In this document: positions 24,098 through 34,776 of the stretch, piece after piece | Position numbering within the stretch: position 1 is the first letter of the stretch | How the letters are laid out: every line of letters begins with the position of its first letter | Source: Ophioceras dolichostomum | Lineage: Eukaryota > Ascomycota > Sordariomycetes > Magnaporthales > Ophioceraceae | DNA length: 64,000 bases | Reading direction: 5' to 3' | NCBI GenBank assembly: GCA_003049485.1 | Contig: PYST01000135.1 | Span: forward strand, 33,769-97,768 | Translations under genes and position numbers: made by a program | Notes under the pieces: model-generated | The model's database searches: none | What the model was told of the DNA's origin: nothing | The model's input: the letters and a program-made list of their open reading frames with translations, nothing else

Positions 24098-25435
24098 ATG
24101 CCATCAGCAAAACCAGTAGAAGAGAAGGGCGAGAGCTCTACATCTGCAGCGAAGAAGGCAAAAGCCGCAACCTCAAGTCCCACGGCCAATTACGAGCTGC
24201 CATGGTCGGTCATTTCTCAAGAGCAAGAGTGCCGCTCGCACAATCGGATCGTCCTTGAACTGACCAGATCGAACATGCAACAGGGTTGAGAAGTACCGGC
24301 CGGTGTTCCTCGACGACGTTGTCGGCAACACGGAGACGATCGAGCGGCTAAAAATCATTGCGAAGGATGGGAACATGCCCCACGTCATCATCTCGGGCAT
24401 GCCCGGTATCGGAAAGACAACAAGCGTGCTATGTCTGGCGCGGCAGCTGCTGGGAGACTCGTACAAGGAGGCGGTTCTAGAGCTCAATGCCAGTGATGAA
24501 CGCGGTAAATATCTGCCTGCCTACCGACTTACCTGCCTTCCTGGCCCAGGCGCCCCTGCTCCCTGGCCGGCTCAGGCGCTCGCTTCTCTCGATCGGAGCG
24601 ACAGGACTAATACCGAACTGGGAACGAACTGCTCCCCCGATAAACCCGACTAGGTATCGACGTGGTTCGGAACAGGATCAAGGGATTCGCGCAAAAGAAA
24701 GTCACCCTCCCGCCCGGCCGCCACAAGCTCGTGATCCTCGACGAGGCCGACAGCATGACGTCCGGCGCGCAGCAGGCGCTCCGCCGCACGATGGAGATCT
24801 ACTCGAACACGACGCGCTTCGCCTTCGCCTGCAACCAGTCCAACAAGATCATCGAGCCGCTGCAGTCGCGCTGCGCGATCCTCCGCTACGCGCGCCTGAC
24901 CGACGCGCAGGTCGTGAAGCGCCTGCTGCAGATCATCGAGGCCGAGGGCGACGTGCAGTACAGCGACGACGGCCTCGCGGCGCTGGTCTTCAGCGCCGAG
25001 GGCGACATGCGGCAGGCGATCAACAACCTGCAGTCGACGCACGCGGGCTTCGGGTTCGTCAGCGGCGACAACGTGTTCAAAGTGGTGGACAGCCCGCACC
25101 CGATCAAGGTCCAGGCTATGCTCAAGGCGTGCCACGAGGGCAACGTCGACTCGGCGCTGGACGCCCTGCGCGAGCTGTGGGACCTGGGCTACTCCAGCCA
25201 CGACATCATCAGCACGATGTTCAAGGTCACCAAGACGATACCCACGCTGAGCGAGGCGGCCAAGCTGGAGTTCGTGAAGGAGATCGGCTTCGCGCACATG
25301 CGCATCCTGGAGGGTGTGCAGACGCTTCTGCAGCTGAGCGGGTGCGTGGTGAGGCTGTGCAGGCTGAACATGGACCCGAAGAAGTTTGAGATACCCAATG
25401 GAGCCGGGGCGGCGGCTGCGTCGAGGAAGAAGTAG
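24098..25435 (+). CDS. RFC4: Replication factor C small subunit, yeast Rfc4 / human RFC2 type
   Basis: Three exons: 24098-24204, 24284-24504, 24654-25435; 369 codons. It is a subunit of the clamp loader that opens PCNA onto primed DNA. AAA+ motifs: Walker A GMPGIGKTT (about residue 74), Walker B LDEAD (about 138-142), and the arginine-finger SRC in LQSRCAILRY (about 181). The signature GNMPHVIISGMPGIGKTTSV and the segment EGDMRQAINNLQST place it with yeast Rfc4 rather than Rfc2, Rfc3 or Rfc5. The collar domain follows, with KEIGFAHMRILEGV near the C terminus. The first donor (TG|GTCGGT) is not a good consensus, but joining there restores the invariant WVEKYRP. An Ala/Lys-rich N-terminal tail precedes it. 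Confidence 0.95.
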
Positions 25436-25846
25436 TAGGCGAGTTTTGTTCGGCGGCATGTAGAACAGGGAATGGAAAATGGGGGATGTGTCTGTTTGCT
25501 ATTCATACCAGCTAGGCGTTATATGGCTGCTGTACTGGTATATAAGTAGGTACCTTGGGTACTTTGGGTTGAATGGAAGCAATGATGATGAGCTCTCAGC
25601 TCCCTGGAATGTTATTTGGCGTGTTATCCAACACATAGCAGACGGGATGCCCATGATGATTTATTCCTATTTATACAGTAGATGAACGGGCGAGTTCGTC
25701 GTTTTGGAAATCAATATACAGAAAAGTGAGATTTAATACAGTCGACTTGATAGCCACGATAGGCTTAATCCCCCCTACGGCCGGCCCCCTGAGCATGTCA
25801 TGACATGTTCATGAGAGGGTCACGCGACTCCCTTTCCCAAAGGCTC
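25436..25846. other. Intergenic region between converging genes
   Basis: Spacer holding two 3' UTRs; AT-richer than the genes. No feature recognised. Confidence 0.6.
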
Positions 25847-26335
25847 TCAACTCCTCTTTTCCTCGCTGGGCTGGGTTTTCTCGCTCCCTCGACCTGCTAC
25901 CGCCGCACTCTCCTCCTCCATCTCGCGCTCATACGCAGCCCACGCGGCCTGGTTGCGGATCGCCCTCCGACGTAGCCTCATCTCGGCCTCGTACCTCCGG
26001 AGCGAGGCGTCTGCCTCGATCATGCCGCCCACGATCATGCCGGACATTTGGATGTAGCTAGGTAGGTAGGTATCGAGGCGTGAGACGAAATGCTCATAAC
26101 TTAGGTCTGAGTGATTACCAGGTATGGACGGGGGTAGGGTTCTTTCGCCGTGTACATACGTTTTGAATTGGATTGTAAAGCTCCGATACACGGGAGACAT
26201 GAAGTAGCCGACCGCGCCGAGGACGGCCATGCCGACGCCCCATCTCGCGGCGCCAAGCGCGGCGCCCTTTGCTGCCGCGACCCCGGCGCCCTCGGCTTCC
26301 TCGCCCTTCAGGCTCCGTTTCGGCGAAATTGACAT
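25847..26335 (-). CDS. Small single-pass membrane protein, function not recognised
   Basis: Preferred model has two exons, 26335-26160 and 26057-25847, giving 128 codons. The intron has donor GTATGT, acceptor ACCTAG and length 102 nt, so it is a multiple of three and has no in-frame stop; retention would give 162 codons. One membrane segment is visible at about residues 30-48 (WGVGMAVLGAVGYFMSPVY), preceded by an Ala/Gly-rich stretch and followed by QMSGMIVGGMIEADASLRRY and a charged, probably helical C-terminal half rich in Arg and Glu. Small size and this layout resemble mitochondrial or ER accessory proteins, but I cannot name a family. Confidence 0.7.
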   Translation of the reverse strand: MSISPKRSLKGEEAEGAGVAAAKGAALGAARWGVGMAVLGAVGYFMSPVYRSFTIQFKTYVHGERTLPPSIPGNHSDLSYEHFVSRLDTYLPSYIQMSGMIVGGMIEADASLRRYEAEMRLRRRAIRNQAAWAAYEREMEEESAAVAGRGSEKTQPSEEKRS

Positions 26336-26922
26336 TTGATGGTTTGTTGAAGAATTCGCTAGGGCTCCCTTGGGATTTTATAACACAGAGCGAGTGACAG
26401 TTCTCGATCGATGATACCAATTGAGCTGGAAGTATCTTTCACGTTGGTCACCAAGACGAGGAAAAAAATACGGGATTTGAATCTGGATTCGAACGCCGCC
26501 TGTCTCCGCATTTTCTCTTGGTCATCGCCTGCTCTTAGCCCCCGAACCCATTGGATGATACGATGGGATCGGAACAAAGCGAAACGGAAATTGCCCACTG
26601 AACGAGGTCACAATTATCATTCCTAATCATTGATGATTGTCTGCAAAAGACCTCTCTATGAACGACTCCTCGACTCCCTAGTCCATAACTCGCTGGGCTA
26701 CTTCACACTTCTCGCAACTGGATACACGCAACGTCCTTTACCCAGGCCCGAAGCTACAGTTCCCCAAACTGAAAGAGATATACGAGAGACGCCGGATCGC
26801 TACCAGAACACAATGGGAAAAAATTTATCATGAATACAGAACAGGTCGTAACTGGGGAAGAGGGTCGCTATGGTGGATGGCTTCAGCGCCCCGGTCCCCA
26901 AGAGACAGGCAGGCGCACCCGA
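26336..26922. other. Intergenic region, no gene recognised
   Basis: Upstream region of the small membrane protein plus spacer. The open frames are short with no recognisable similarity. Confidence 0.5.
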
Positions 26923-27345
26923 TCAGAAAGCAGGTGGCCGCTTCATCCACTGGGCGAGTTCAATCACCATGCTCCAGACGGGGCCTCTTATGTAGGAGGG
27001 TTTCGAGCCTCCCAGTCCTTCGGTCGCTTCCTCTGGTGCACTGCGAAGTGTCGGAAGAACATCCCCGTCACCCTCCGGATCCTCGCCGACTTTGACGAGG
27101 AGTTCGGTAGTAATGCGGGCCATCTCGGTTCTGACGGGGGCTTGGAGGGGTTGTAGGGTTTTGTTTAGCCAGTTTGTCACCTTCGTCGGATTGGGACTGG
27201 GAGGGCCTTCGAGGCGGGCATCGCTCGAGTCAGGGTCAGAGGACCTCGAGCGAGCGGATGAGTCTTCGGCCACGTCGGAGGCGGCGGGGGTAGGGTTTCC
27301 GAGGTGGTCCTGTTCCTGTCTTCGCCGGTCCGCCTGTCTAGACAC
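26923..27345 (-). other. Open frame immediately after HIS3, possible unannotated exon
   Basis: About 140 codons open without stop, overlapping the last 8 nt of HIS3 in another frame. It is preceded directly by TGA and has no ATG at its start; the first internal ATG gives about 66 codons. The translation is not low complexity (for example NWLNKTLQPLQAPVRTEMAR and RGPVWSMVIELAQWMKRP), so it could be an exon or a relic. It might equally be chance in GC-rich DNA. Confidence 0.25.
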
Positions 27346-28252
27346 TCAGCGTCCCCTTGGTGCTGGGCACCTCGCCCTCCTTCCCCTTCACCCGCGCCGT
27401 AGCGAGGCGCAGCGCGATGGCTAACGCCTTGAACGCGCTCTCGGAGCGGTGGTGGTCGTTGTCCCCCCTCAGGCAGTCGACGTGTAGCGTGATGCGTGCC
27501 GCTGTCGCGAAGCTCTGTAGACAGTGCGGGATCATCTCGCACGATAGGTCGCCGATCTTCTCGCGTTTCAGGCCCAGATCGACGACGGAGAACGGCCGGT
27601 TCGAGATGTCGACCACTGCACGGGACAGGGCCTCGTCGAGCGGTGCGTAGGCCGAGCCGAAGCGCGCGATGCCGGCTGCGCTGCCGAGGGCGGTCGCGAA
27701 GGCGTAGCCGAGCGCGATGCAGACGTCTTCGGCGGTGTGGTGGTCGTCGACTATAAGGGTGAGAAGGTGGAGAGAGGAGTGTTTTGGTCAGTGAAGCTGA
27801 ATGGCGACTGGCTTCTGTCCTGGGCAGAGCCTGCAATGTAATGTATTGTCCTTTGTATTGTATTTCTGACCTATTCGCGTGTGCTTTACGCGGTCGCCTG
27901 CCGTACGCGGCAGGTAGCGCGGTACCAGATACATTACATTACAGGCGCTGGTCCTGGGCTTGCAGACAGACTTACTGTGAAGGTCGCCCTGGCAGTGCAG
28001 CACCAAGCTCCAACCGGCGTGTTTTGAGAGGGCATGGAGCATGTGGTCGAGGAAGCCGATGCCAGTGTGAATACCGATGGTCTGCGACTTGCTCGCCTGG
28101 GACGCATGGGCATCCACGCCATTCTCAAGGAGGCCGCTATCGGTTTCTGGTGGGAATTCTCCGCCGTCCAGGTTGAGGGCGAGCTTGATCTTCGTCTCGT
28201 TGGTGTTGCGGACCATGGCCGCCCACCGTTTTGGGGCTGGAGCAGAAGCCAT
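27338..28252 (-). CDS. HIS3: Imidazoleglycerol-phosphate dehydratase (histidine biosynthesis)
   Basis: Two exons, 28252-27976 and 27750-27338; 229 codons, normal for the family. It dehydrates imidazole glycerol phosphate to imidazole acetol phosphate in histidine synthesis, using a di-manganese site. Metal-binding signatures are present: TGIGFLDHMLHALSKH in exon 1, DDHHTAED at about residues 94-101 (spanning the splice junction, A|TC GAC GAC), and DNDHHRSESAFKAL near residues 189-202. The start codon at 28252 gives MASAPAPKRWA, followed by a strand typical of the family. The single intron (27751-27975, 225 nt) is longer than its neighbours because it holds a 126-bp transposon-like insertion. 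The gene is divergent from LOC1. Confidence 0.96.
27825..27950. mobile_element. Non-autonomous hAT-like MITE, copy 1, within the HIS3 intron
   Basis: 126 bp bounded by terminal inverted repeats: left CAGAGCCTGCAATGTAATGT, right end the complement of CAGCGCCTGTAATGTAATGT. An exact 8-bp direct repeat, GTCCTGGG, flanks it (27817-27824 and 27951-27958), the size made by hAT transposases. The interior has a further inverted repeat (CCTGCCG ... CGGCAGG) and no coding capacity. It shares its ends and core with the copy at 49543-49695. Removing the element plus one target copy leaves a 91-nt intron. Confidence 0.9.
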
Positions 28253-28670
28253 TGTATTGGGAGAATGCGGATGTCGGTTGCAAAAGTGATGAGAATGAAG
28301 AACGGACAGTATGGTCACGTAGAGTTACGTGTATTAACTGTGCTGGGAGGAGCTTCCGTACTGTAATATCCCTGAATTCCCAAGCGATTTCAGGTTATCT
28401 GTCCCAAGATAGAGTCGCTAAACTCATTTTTTTGATAGCGATTTTAGCGTAGCGACAGCTTAAATAACATACACATAACTTCGAAGACAAGACAGGAACC
28501 TCAGCTCGACAGTTAGCCCCGCGTTCACTGGTTATCAGCCTTATCGCCCCGAAAAAAAAGCTACCTACCGGGACAAAAAAAAATCAGAAGTTCTCCCTCG
28601 CGTCATCACAGACACACACATAGAGAGAAAAGGTGCGCCAGTTCTTCTCAGCGACGATTCCGAATCCACA
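28253..28670. promoter_or_regulatory. Divergent promoter region of HIS3 and LOC1
   Basis: 418 nt between outward-facing start codons; AT-rich on the LOC1 side with A-runs near 28550 and 28575. No specific operator could be identified with certainty. Confidence 0.55.
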
Positions 28671-29421
28671 ATGGGTTTGCAACGGACGAAGACAGTGAAG
28701 AACAAGCACGCGGCCAAAAACTCCGGCATCGGCAAGAGCAAATCGGCCAGGACCTCCCAGTCAGATGGCGTCGTCAAGTCGAGAAAGCCGTCTAAGGGGG
28801 GCAAAGCCCCCGCCCTACAGGTGAAGGGCAGGCCGACCGTCGCGGACCTGCTGAAGAAGAAGAAAAAGAAGGTCTACACGGACGAGCAGCTGGGCATACC
28901 GAAGCTCAACATGATCACGCCTGTAGGAGTTGAGAAGCCAAAGGGCAAGAAGAAGGGCAAGGTTTTCGTTGACGATCCGGTACGTCACCCCACCCCGTCT
29001 CACCGACCCGCGAGCTTCCCAACCCAACTGCTTTGGGATATGATGCCTACCTAGTTTGTGCGCATATAAGCTGACCACTTCTTCTCTTTTTTGATCTTAT
29101 TCGCAGGAGAGCATGAACACGATCCTCGCCATGGTGCAGGCGGAGAAGGAGGGCCAGATCGAGTCGAAGATGATGAAGGCGCGGCAGATGGAGGAGATCC
29201 GCGAGGCGAGGCGCATAGAGGCCGAGAAGAAGGAGGCGGGCAGGCAGGCGGTGCTGGACGAGACCAAGGAGGCGCTGCGGAAGAAGAGGAATCGGAAGAA
29301 GAGCGGCAGCGGCAAGAGCGACGGCGACGACGGCGGCGGCGGCGACAATGTCGGCGACGTCGCGAGCACGGGGACCAAAGCGGCGAGGGCGAAGCCTAAG
29401 AAGAGGGTCTCGTTCGCGTAG
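28671..29421 (+). CDS. LOC1: Loc1-type 60S assembly / mRNA localisation protein
   Basis: Two exons, 28671-28979 and 29107-29421; 207 codons. Highly basic throughout, with KKKKKKVYTDEQLGIPKLN, then ITPVGVEKPKGKKKGKVFVDD and, after the intron, ESMNTILAMVQAEKEGQIES followed by a long charged helix (MMKARQMEEIREARRIEAEKK). This order matches the fungal Loc1 family, nuclear/nucleolar RNA-binding proteins needed for pre-60S assembly and, in yeast, ASH1 mRNA localisation. The C terminus adds a Gly/Asp-rich stretch and ends in KPKKRVSFA. Phase across the intron is exact. Confidence 0.9.
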
Positions 29422-29872
29422 CCTGTTTTCTTCGGTTGACCTTTCTTTCTCTCTCTCTAGTTTCTGGTGTTCTTGCACAGTACGGGGTATTGCATCGCAT
29501 CATTAGTTGCAAGGCGTTGTTGGGTTCGGCGCTCGGAGTATGTTGTCGCATTTACATGCATTGCATCAGGGTTTGGGGTTGACCTTGGGAGGCTCATTGA
29601 CATGGCTTCGTAGCCTTTGTGGTGTTGAGAGGGCTTCAGGGGTCACCATCGGAGAAATAACTACCTACCTACCTAGGTACCTATCGCTTCAATATCGACA
29701 AGGCGCTGTGAGACATGGCTGCTGCTGAATCGGTCTATTCTTATCTCGTCTAAGTGTATTGTCATGCCTAGGTAGGTAGGTAGGTAGTCTTTCCCGCATG
29801 AATGTGTCCCAATCCTGAATGGTTGACCCTCTCACAGAGAGCCGTACAAAGACAGCCAGCCGTATAAAGACT
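29422..29872. other. Intergenic region with TACC/GGTA tetranucleotide tracts
   Basis: 3' UTRs of LOC1 and the convergent hydrolase gene. It contains ACTACCTACCTACCTAGGTACC (29661-29682) and CCTAGGTAGGTAGGTAGGTAG (29767-29787), complementary tracts that could fold together in a transcript. Confidence 0.6.
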
Positions 29873-31552
29873 TTATAATACTCCCTCCAGCATTCCCTCG
29901 CCAAATTTCATCCTCCGACGCAGAGGATCGAAGCCGGTCTTCGTATTGCTGTGGTTCAGAGCGCCGTTCATGACAGGTCGGTCAAGGCTGAGGTCCATGT
30001 TTGACACCATGTTGTCGAGGAAGTTGACGATCTGTTGACGAGCCGAGTCAGCTGGAAGCAGCGATAGTTGAACAAGAGAACAAAGAGGGTAGCGGGTGCT
30101 ACATACCGGACGGGCATGCCATCTACCGCCCCCGAGTTGGAACCAGGAGAGGTGACCCCCTAATGACGTGCTGCAGAGCACCGCGTAGGGGTTGTGCTTG
30201 ATCTCCTCAAACGGTGTGGCTTCCTCCACGGCGATCTGGAGAATGGCGAATCAGCAGACTGAGCAAACAAGAACGGTTGTCGGTGATCCTCAGGAGTCGT
30301 GTCTTAGAGAACACCCACGGGATCGTCTGCCGCACTGATGGCGAAATAGGGGATCCTGATGGCCAAGATGGCGTCGGAAGAAGAGGCATCACGGTAGTAG
30401 GCCTCCTCTGTGGGATAGCCCCAGGTAGGACATCTAAAATTGACCCAAGGTTAGAATAGGGCGTTTTCAATCCGGGCAGAAAAGCCGCTTACTGCACAAA
30501 ACGGTCAATCTCGTAGAGATATGTGACCTTCTCGATCATGTCGAAGTCGAGGTTGCTGTGCTTTGACAAAGCTTCTTTGTGGTCGGTTAAAAGCCGCTTT
30601 AGGTTCGCTGTTCGATGTCGGTTAGCTTGTCCGTCTGATGTTTGCGGATTACGGCAAGCACTCAACAGGTCACAAACTAGACTTACATCCCATAGCCCGC
30701 TGATAAACCTGATGTCCTAGAACAGACCGCTTGAGTGCCTTGTTGGCCACTTCTAGGTTGAAGGGATTCCCAACGGCAATAGCAGCGCTCAGTGGGCACG
30801 CAGCCCCCGTCTCTCCAACATACTGGGACACGATGTGGGTGGTTTATCTGTCAACAAGAGAGCCCTTGACGAACGAGGTGACCTGGAAAGGGAATATTGG
30901 GCTGGCTTCTCACGTTGGTAAGAATGTTTGCACCGAGAGAGAATCCAAGACCGAACAAGGGACGCTTGGGGTATTTCTCCCGTGCCCAATTCACCACCTG
31001 GCGGACATCCCAAGTGGCAATACCGTTGAACAAGATACGGCTGGTGAGCTCGCTGTTTGCACAGCCACGAGCGTTAACAACGCAGATGTCCCAGTTGCTG
31101 CTGCTGCTCAGCAGAGGCTTGATGGCCTCTCGCAGATACAACTCGTACGAGCCGCCAGACAGGCCATGCAGCACGATCAGCATCGGCCTGCTGTCGTCGT
31201 CCGAGCCAAGCCTTGCGAAATCTTCATCGCTGTAGAAAGCAGTTCGAGGAGGGAGAGAGCTGTCGTGGTCCTTGTGTGGCTTGACGGCGAAGTCGACAGC
31301 AAATGTCCCCTCATAGGCCGGCGACTCGGCAGTGAAGATCCTTCTCCGATAGTAGATTGGGGGGCCCTCGGACTTGACCGCCGTCCACATCGTCTGGAGG
31401 TGCCCGTTGAAAAGAAGCGGGTTCAGCCAGCACGAAGGGGTGCTCTCCCTGCACAGCTCCGCGAAGCTCTTCTCCTTGCCATCCTTGGTGCGCAGTGTGA
31501 CCGGCTCTGGCGAATGAGTGAAGCGTATGCTCGCAAGCCCCAGCCAGCTCAT
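29873..31552 (-). CDS. Alpha/beta hydrolase of the YheT/Eht1 (EMB8-like) family
   Basis: Six exons: 31552-30914, 30822-30687, 30607-30493, 30433-30319, 30235-30107, 30031-29873; 430 codons. The family includes yeast medium-chain fatty-acyl esterases/transferases Eht1 and Eeb1 and bacterial YheT. Landmarks: CWLNPLLFNGHLQTMW near the N terminus, the oxyanion-region HGLSGGSYE, the nucleophile elbow GLGFSLGANIL (Ser in GxSxG), the Asp region ISAADDP before an intron, and the catalytic His in STSLGGHLSW. ATG 31552 gives MSWLGLASIRFTHSPEP, the usual family start. The frame stays open to an ATG at 31873 and would add 107 residues with a hydrophobic helix (LLVPLIVLFLLALTKLPKAL); an anchored longer form cannot be excluded. 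Confidence 0.88.
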
Positions 31553-32696
31553 GGTGGCCAGCTGTCTGTTTCGGAGAACTGAGCGGAGGAACAACGTGGC
31601 GGTGAGTCGAGGGGAGCTCAAGAGAGCAAGGAGGGCTTTTGGCAATTTGGTAAGTGCCAACAGAAACAACACGATGAGTGGCACGAGCAACCTCTGGAAC
31701 GATGATGTCCACTCTCGCTCACGCCTTCTTCTACAGCTCCTAAAAGAGCGGCTGCCAATCAGATATCGAGCCTCGCGACATGCAAGAGCGGCTAAGGAAG
31801 AAGAAGAAGATGCGCCTGCAAGAAAACTTGTTGGCTTGCCATGAAACCAAGATCTTTTTCGATCGATCGGCATTGCTGTTCGTCCGAAGTGCCCACGAGT
31901 CGCACCGACTCAATGGGGAACCGTTCATAACCTATTCGGGACCGGCCGACTTGCAGGAGGTTGAGACTCCGCTGGCTAGTGGAATGTGTGGGCTCTGGCC
32001 GACTGCCGAGGCATCGCCGGTCCAGTTGCCTCTTTTGAGCCAGTCTCCCCGTTGCGTCAAGCCAGTGCTTGCTCCAGGGCGACCCAAGATGTGGAATGGC
32101 CTGGAGAGTGGACACCATATGCTGCCAAGCCGGCACTGCTTATGGAAACACAGGGACGCTATTTCATGCATATCAGTGTTCGTTGAAGCCTGAATTTACA
32201 AAACACTTCCCGAGTACTTTATTTTACAGAGGAAATTACCGAACAGGGCGCCTGAGAGGACAAGTGCACAGAAGGTTATAGAACTGGTAGATACGGTACT
32301 TACCAAAATGTCGTGTACGGGATCCTCAATGTATCCAGTTCTCATCATTTTCGTATTGTTTGTCAATAACGACATGGTGGCTTAGGGACTGTTCCAGGCC
32401 TTTCAGCTTCTTACAGCTCTATTGGCAACCCCAGTTGTTCTTTCCCCGCCACACGATTGTTCAAAGCTGCAAAGCTCCTTCCGAACTCAAAGCTCCTTCC
32501 GAACTCAAAGCTCCTTCCGAACTCAAAGCTCCTTCCGAACTCAAAGCTCCTTCCGAACTCAAAGCTCCTTCCGAACTTTACCCGCAATACCAATACCAAT
32601 ACCAAAAGCTCTACTCACCTTCGCACTTGCAAAAGCCCAGCCGCGTGATCTCTCAGGTCAAAGGCTCAATGTAAACCAACCAACCCACCAGCCAGC
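31553..32696. other. Divergent promoter region between hydrolase and MAU2 genes
   Basis: About 1.1 kb. It includes the possible N-terminal extension of the hydrolase (to 31873), a stretch without recognisable genes (31874-32460), and an 18-bp repeat array in the probable MAU2 leader. Confidence 0.55.
32471..32578. repeat. Six tandem 18-bp repeats
   Basis: Unit AAAGCTCCTTCCGAACTC repeats six times without interruption; only the final base of the last copy differs. It ends 118 nt before the MAU2 start codon, followed by a short ACCAAT array (32588-32608). Because the unit is a multiple of three, several frames on both strands stay open through the array, which creates false ORFs. Confidence 0.95.
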
Positions 32697-34776
32697 ATGT
32701 CTGCCGCCACGCTCCTCCACGTCGGCAACGACATGCTGGAGAAAGCGCAGGAGGGTGCGATGAGGCTGGCCGCCTCGGGATCACCAGAACTCCTCAAAGA
32801 GTACTACCGGCTCGTTTCAACGGGCCTCGCCTGCCTCGAAGCCGCGATCTCGACCGGCAAACTGTCCCCTCGGCTGGAGGCCAGGACTCGTCTTCGGTAT
32901 GCTGCCATCATGGTCGAGGAGACCGAAAACCTGTCGGACGCCGAGAGGATGCTCAGCCAGGGCATCGCGATGGCGGACAAGCATCTCTGCCACGATCTCG
33001 CCTACAGCATGCATTTTGTCCGCATGAAGGTGCTCTTCGAGAAAAACCCCAAGGCCTCGATGATCCCTCTAGACAAGCTCATCGGGGAGTGCAACACCTT
33101 CCGCTACTTCCAATGGCTGTACGCCTTTCTGTTCCAAAAGTTCGCTCACCTCTTCCAGATGGGGAACATGTGGGACGGCCGCGCCATGAGCGAGACCCTC
33201 ACGTCCATCACAACCCTGGCGGGCCGGCGCGGGGACTTCGCCGTGTACGCCCTGGCGTCCCTCATGGAGGGCCTGGCCCACCTGCGGCAGGACAAGCCCG
33301 ACGTCGCCGTCCGCGTCCAGAGCTGCATCGCCCAGGCGTCGAAGTACCAGCTGCAGCTGGAGAAGAACCCGATAGTCCAGCTTGACGCCCTGCGGCTGTT
33401 TCTAGATCTCTCCTGCAGCCTGCGGCAGAAGAAGGCCGATGAAGTCGTATTCAAGATGAAAAATCTGTTCACCCGGATGAAGCAATTCTACAGGGATCCG
33501 TCATGGAACTCAGCCGAGCTGCTCTTGCCCGTCAGAAAAGAGCCAAACGCGGTGTCGACCGTGTCGAAGGATACCTCCACGGTGGTCCGCTTGGGAGACA
33601 TGAATCACGACTACCTAGTGTTGAGCTTCCTGTCAAAGGACTTGGAGGCCTTTGCCGTGGCGTAAGTACTACTATCTTGTCCAATCTTTTTTTTTGGGTC
33701 TCGCCCCTTGCCAGGATGTGATTGATCTAACCGCAACACAACATATTAGGTCCACACTGATAGGCATCGGACTGGTGCTCAACGGCCACGGTTCGGGTCC
33801 ACTTCAGCGCGTCGAGATGGGCGACCAGACATGTACACATGCCTGGGCGGAGGCGATCGAGGCTCTGACCAGTATCCCGACGCTGACTCCGCCAGACCGC
33901 CCGCAGATGACGCTCCAGCAGGCGATGCGTCGTCTCACGTGGGCGTCGGAGCTGAAAGCATACCTCTACGCCCTCACGGCTCTGCACGCCGGCACCCACA
34001 GCGAGTGGGGGAAGGTCCAGACGTGTGTCGCGATTATAGACGACCTCCAGCTCGACGAGGAGACGACGGACCCGTCCCTGCAGGACCTCGTCTGGTACCT
34101 CAAGGGCGTGAGCTTCCAGGGCCGCGCCAAGGGGGCCGAGGCTTTGGAGATTTTTTCGCAGGAGCGCTTCTCATTGCAGCCGAAGCTCCGCCCCGCTCCT
34201 AGCGGCGGAGGCATAGTCGCCGCGCTCAGCCGTCCCATCCCCAACACGGATCCCCCCAGCGAGCTGGCCGTCCTGGCGACGCTCAACCGGCTCTGGATCA
34301 TGCAGGCCCCCGAGCACAAGGATGAGTCCAAGGCGGAGGAGCTGGTGGAGCTCCTGGGGCAGGTCTGCCCGAACCACCATAACGTAGAGGTCCGCACGGC
34401 GTGGAACGTGGTGATGGCCTCGATAGTGACGGACCCGCCGCAGCCCATCGCCAGCGTGAAGCGCCACATCCAGGGCGGGCTGAACGGGTCGCAGGCGAGC
34501 CGCAACGTGCACTGCCTGTCGGTCGCGCTCAACATCATGCGCTACCGGCTGTTCGAGAACCTAGTGGGCGAGCAGGCGCTCAAGAGCGCCAAGGCCGCGT
34601 CGGCGCAGGCCAAGAAGGTCGGCAACTACCTGTGGATGAGCGTCGCGGACGGCATGCTCGCGCAGACGTACGAGCTGCAGAACCAGCACGAGGAGTACAT
34701 CCACGCCATGGCGGACGCGGTCAAGTACGCCAACCTGGCGCAGGAGAAGTGCGAGGAGGCTCCGGTGCCGCTGTGA
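32697..34776 (+). CDS. MAU2: Mau2/Scc4-type cohesin-loading factor
   Basis: Two exons, 32697-33661 and 33750-34776; 663 codons. Predicted all-helical with TPR-like repeats across its length, for example LKEYYRLVSTGLACLEAAIS and TFRYFQWLYAFLFQKFAHLF, matching the cohesin-loading-factor family as I recall it. Scc4/Mau2 pairs with Scc2/Nipbl to load cohesin on chromatin. The segment CLSVALNIMRYRLFENLVGE and the C-terminal YLWMSVADGMLAQTYELQNQ fit the conserved family C terminus. The intron (33662-33749) has a T-rich tract and phase is kept (GC|G). The assignment rests on overall resemblance rather than a short catalytic motif. Confidence 0.85.

Noticed and set aside
26460..26500. tRNA B-box-like GGATTCGAACGCC
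   Set aside because: No matching A box, acceptor stem or anticodon arm could be folded around it. Similar weak matches near 40255 and 63540 also fail.
32471..32578. CRISPR-like array
   Set aside because: The 18-bp units are contiguous with no spacers; this is a fungal genome, so it is a minisatellite.
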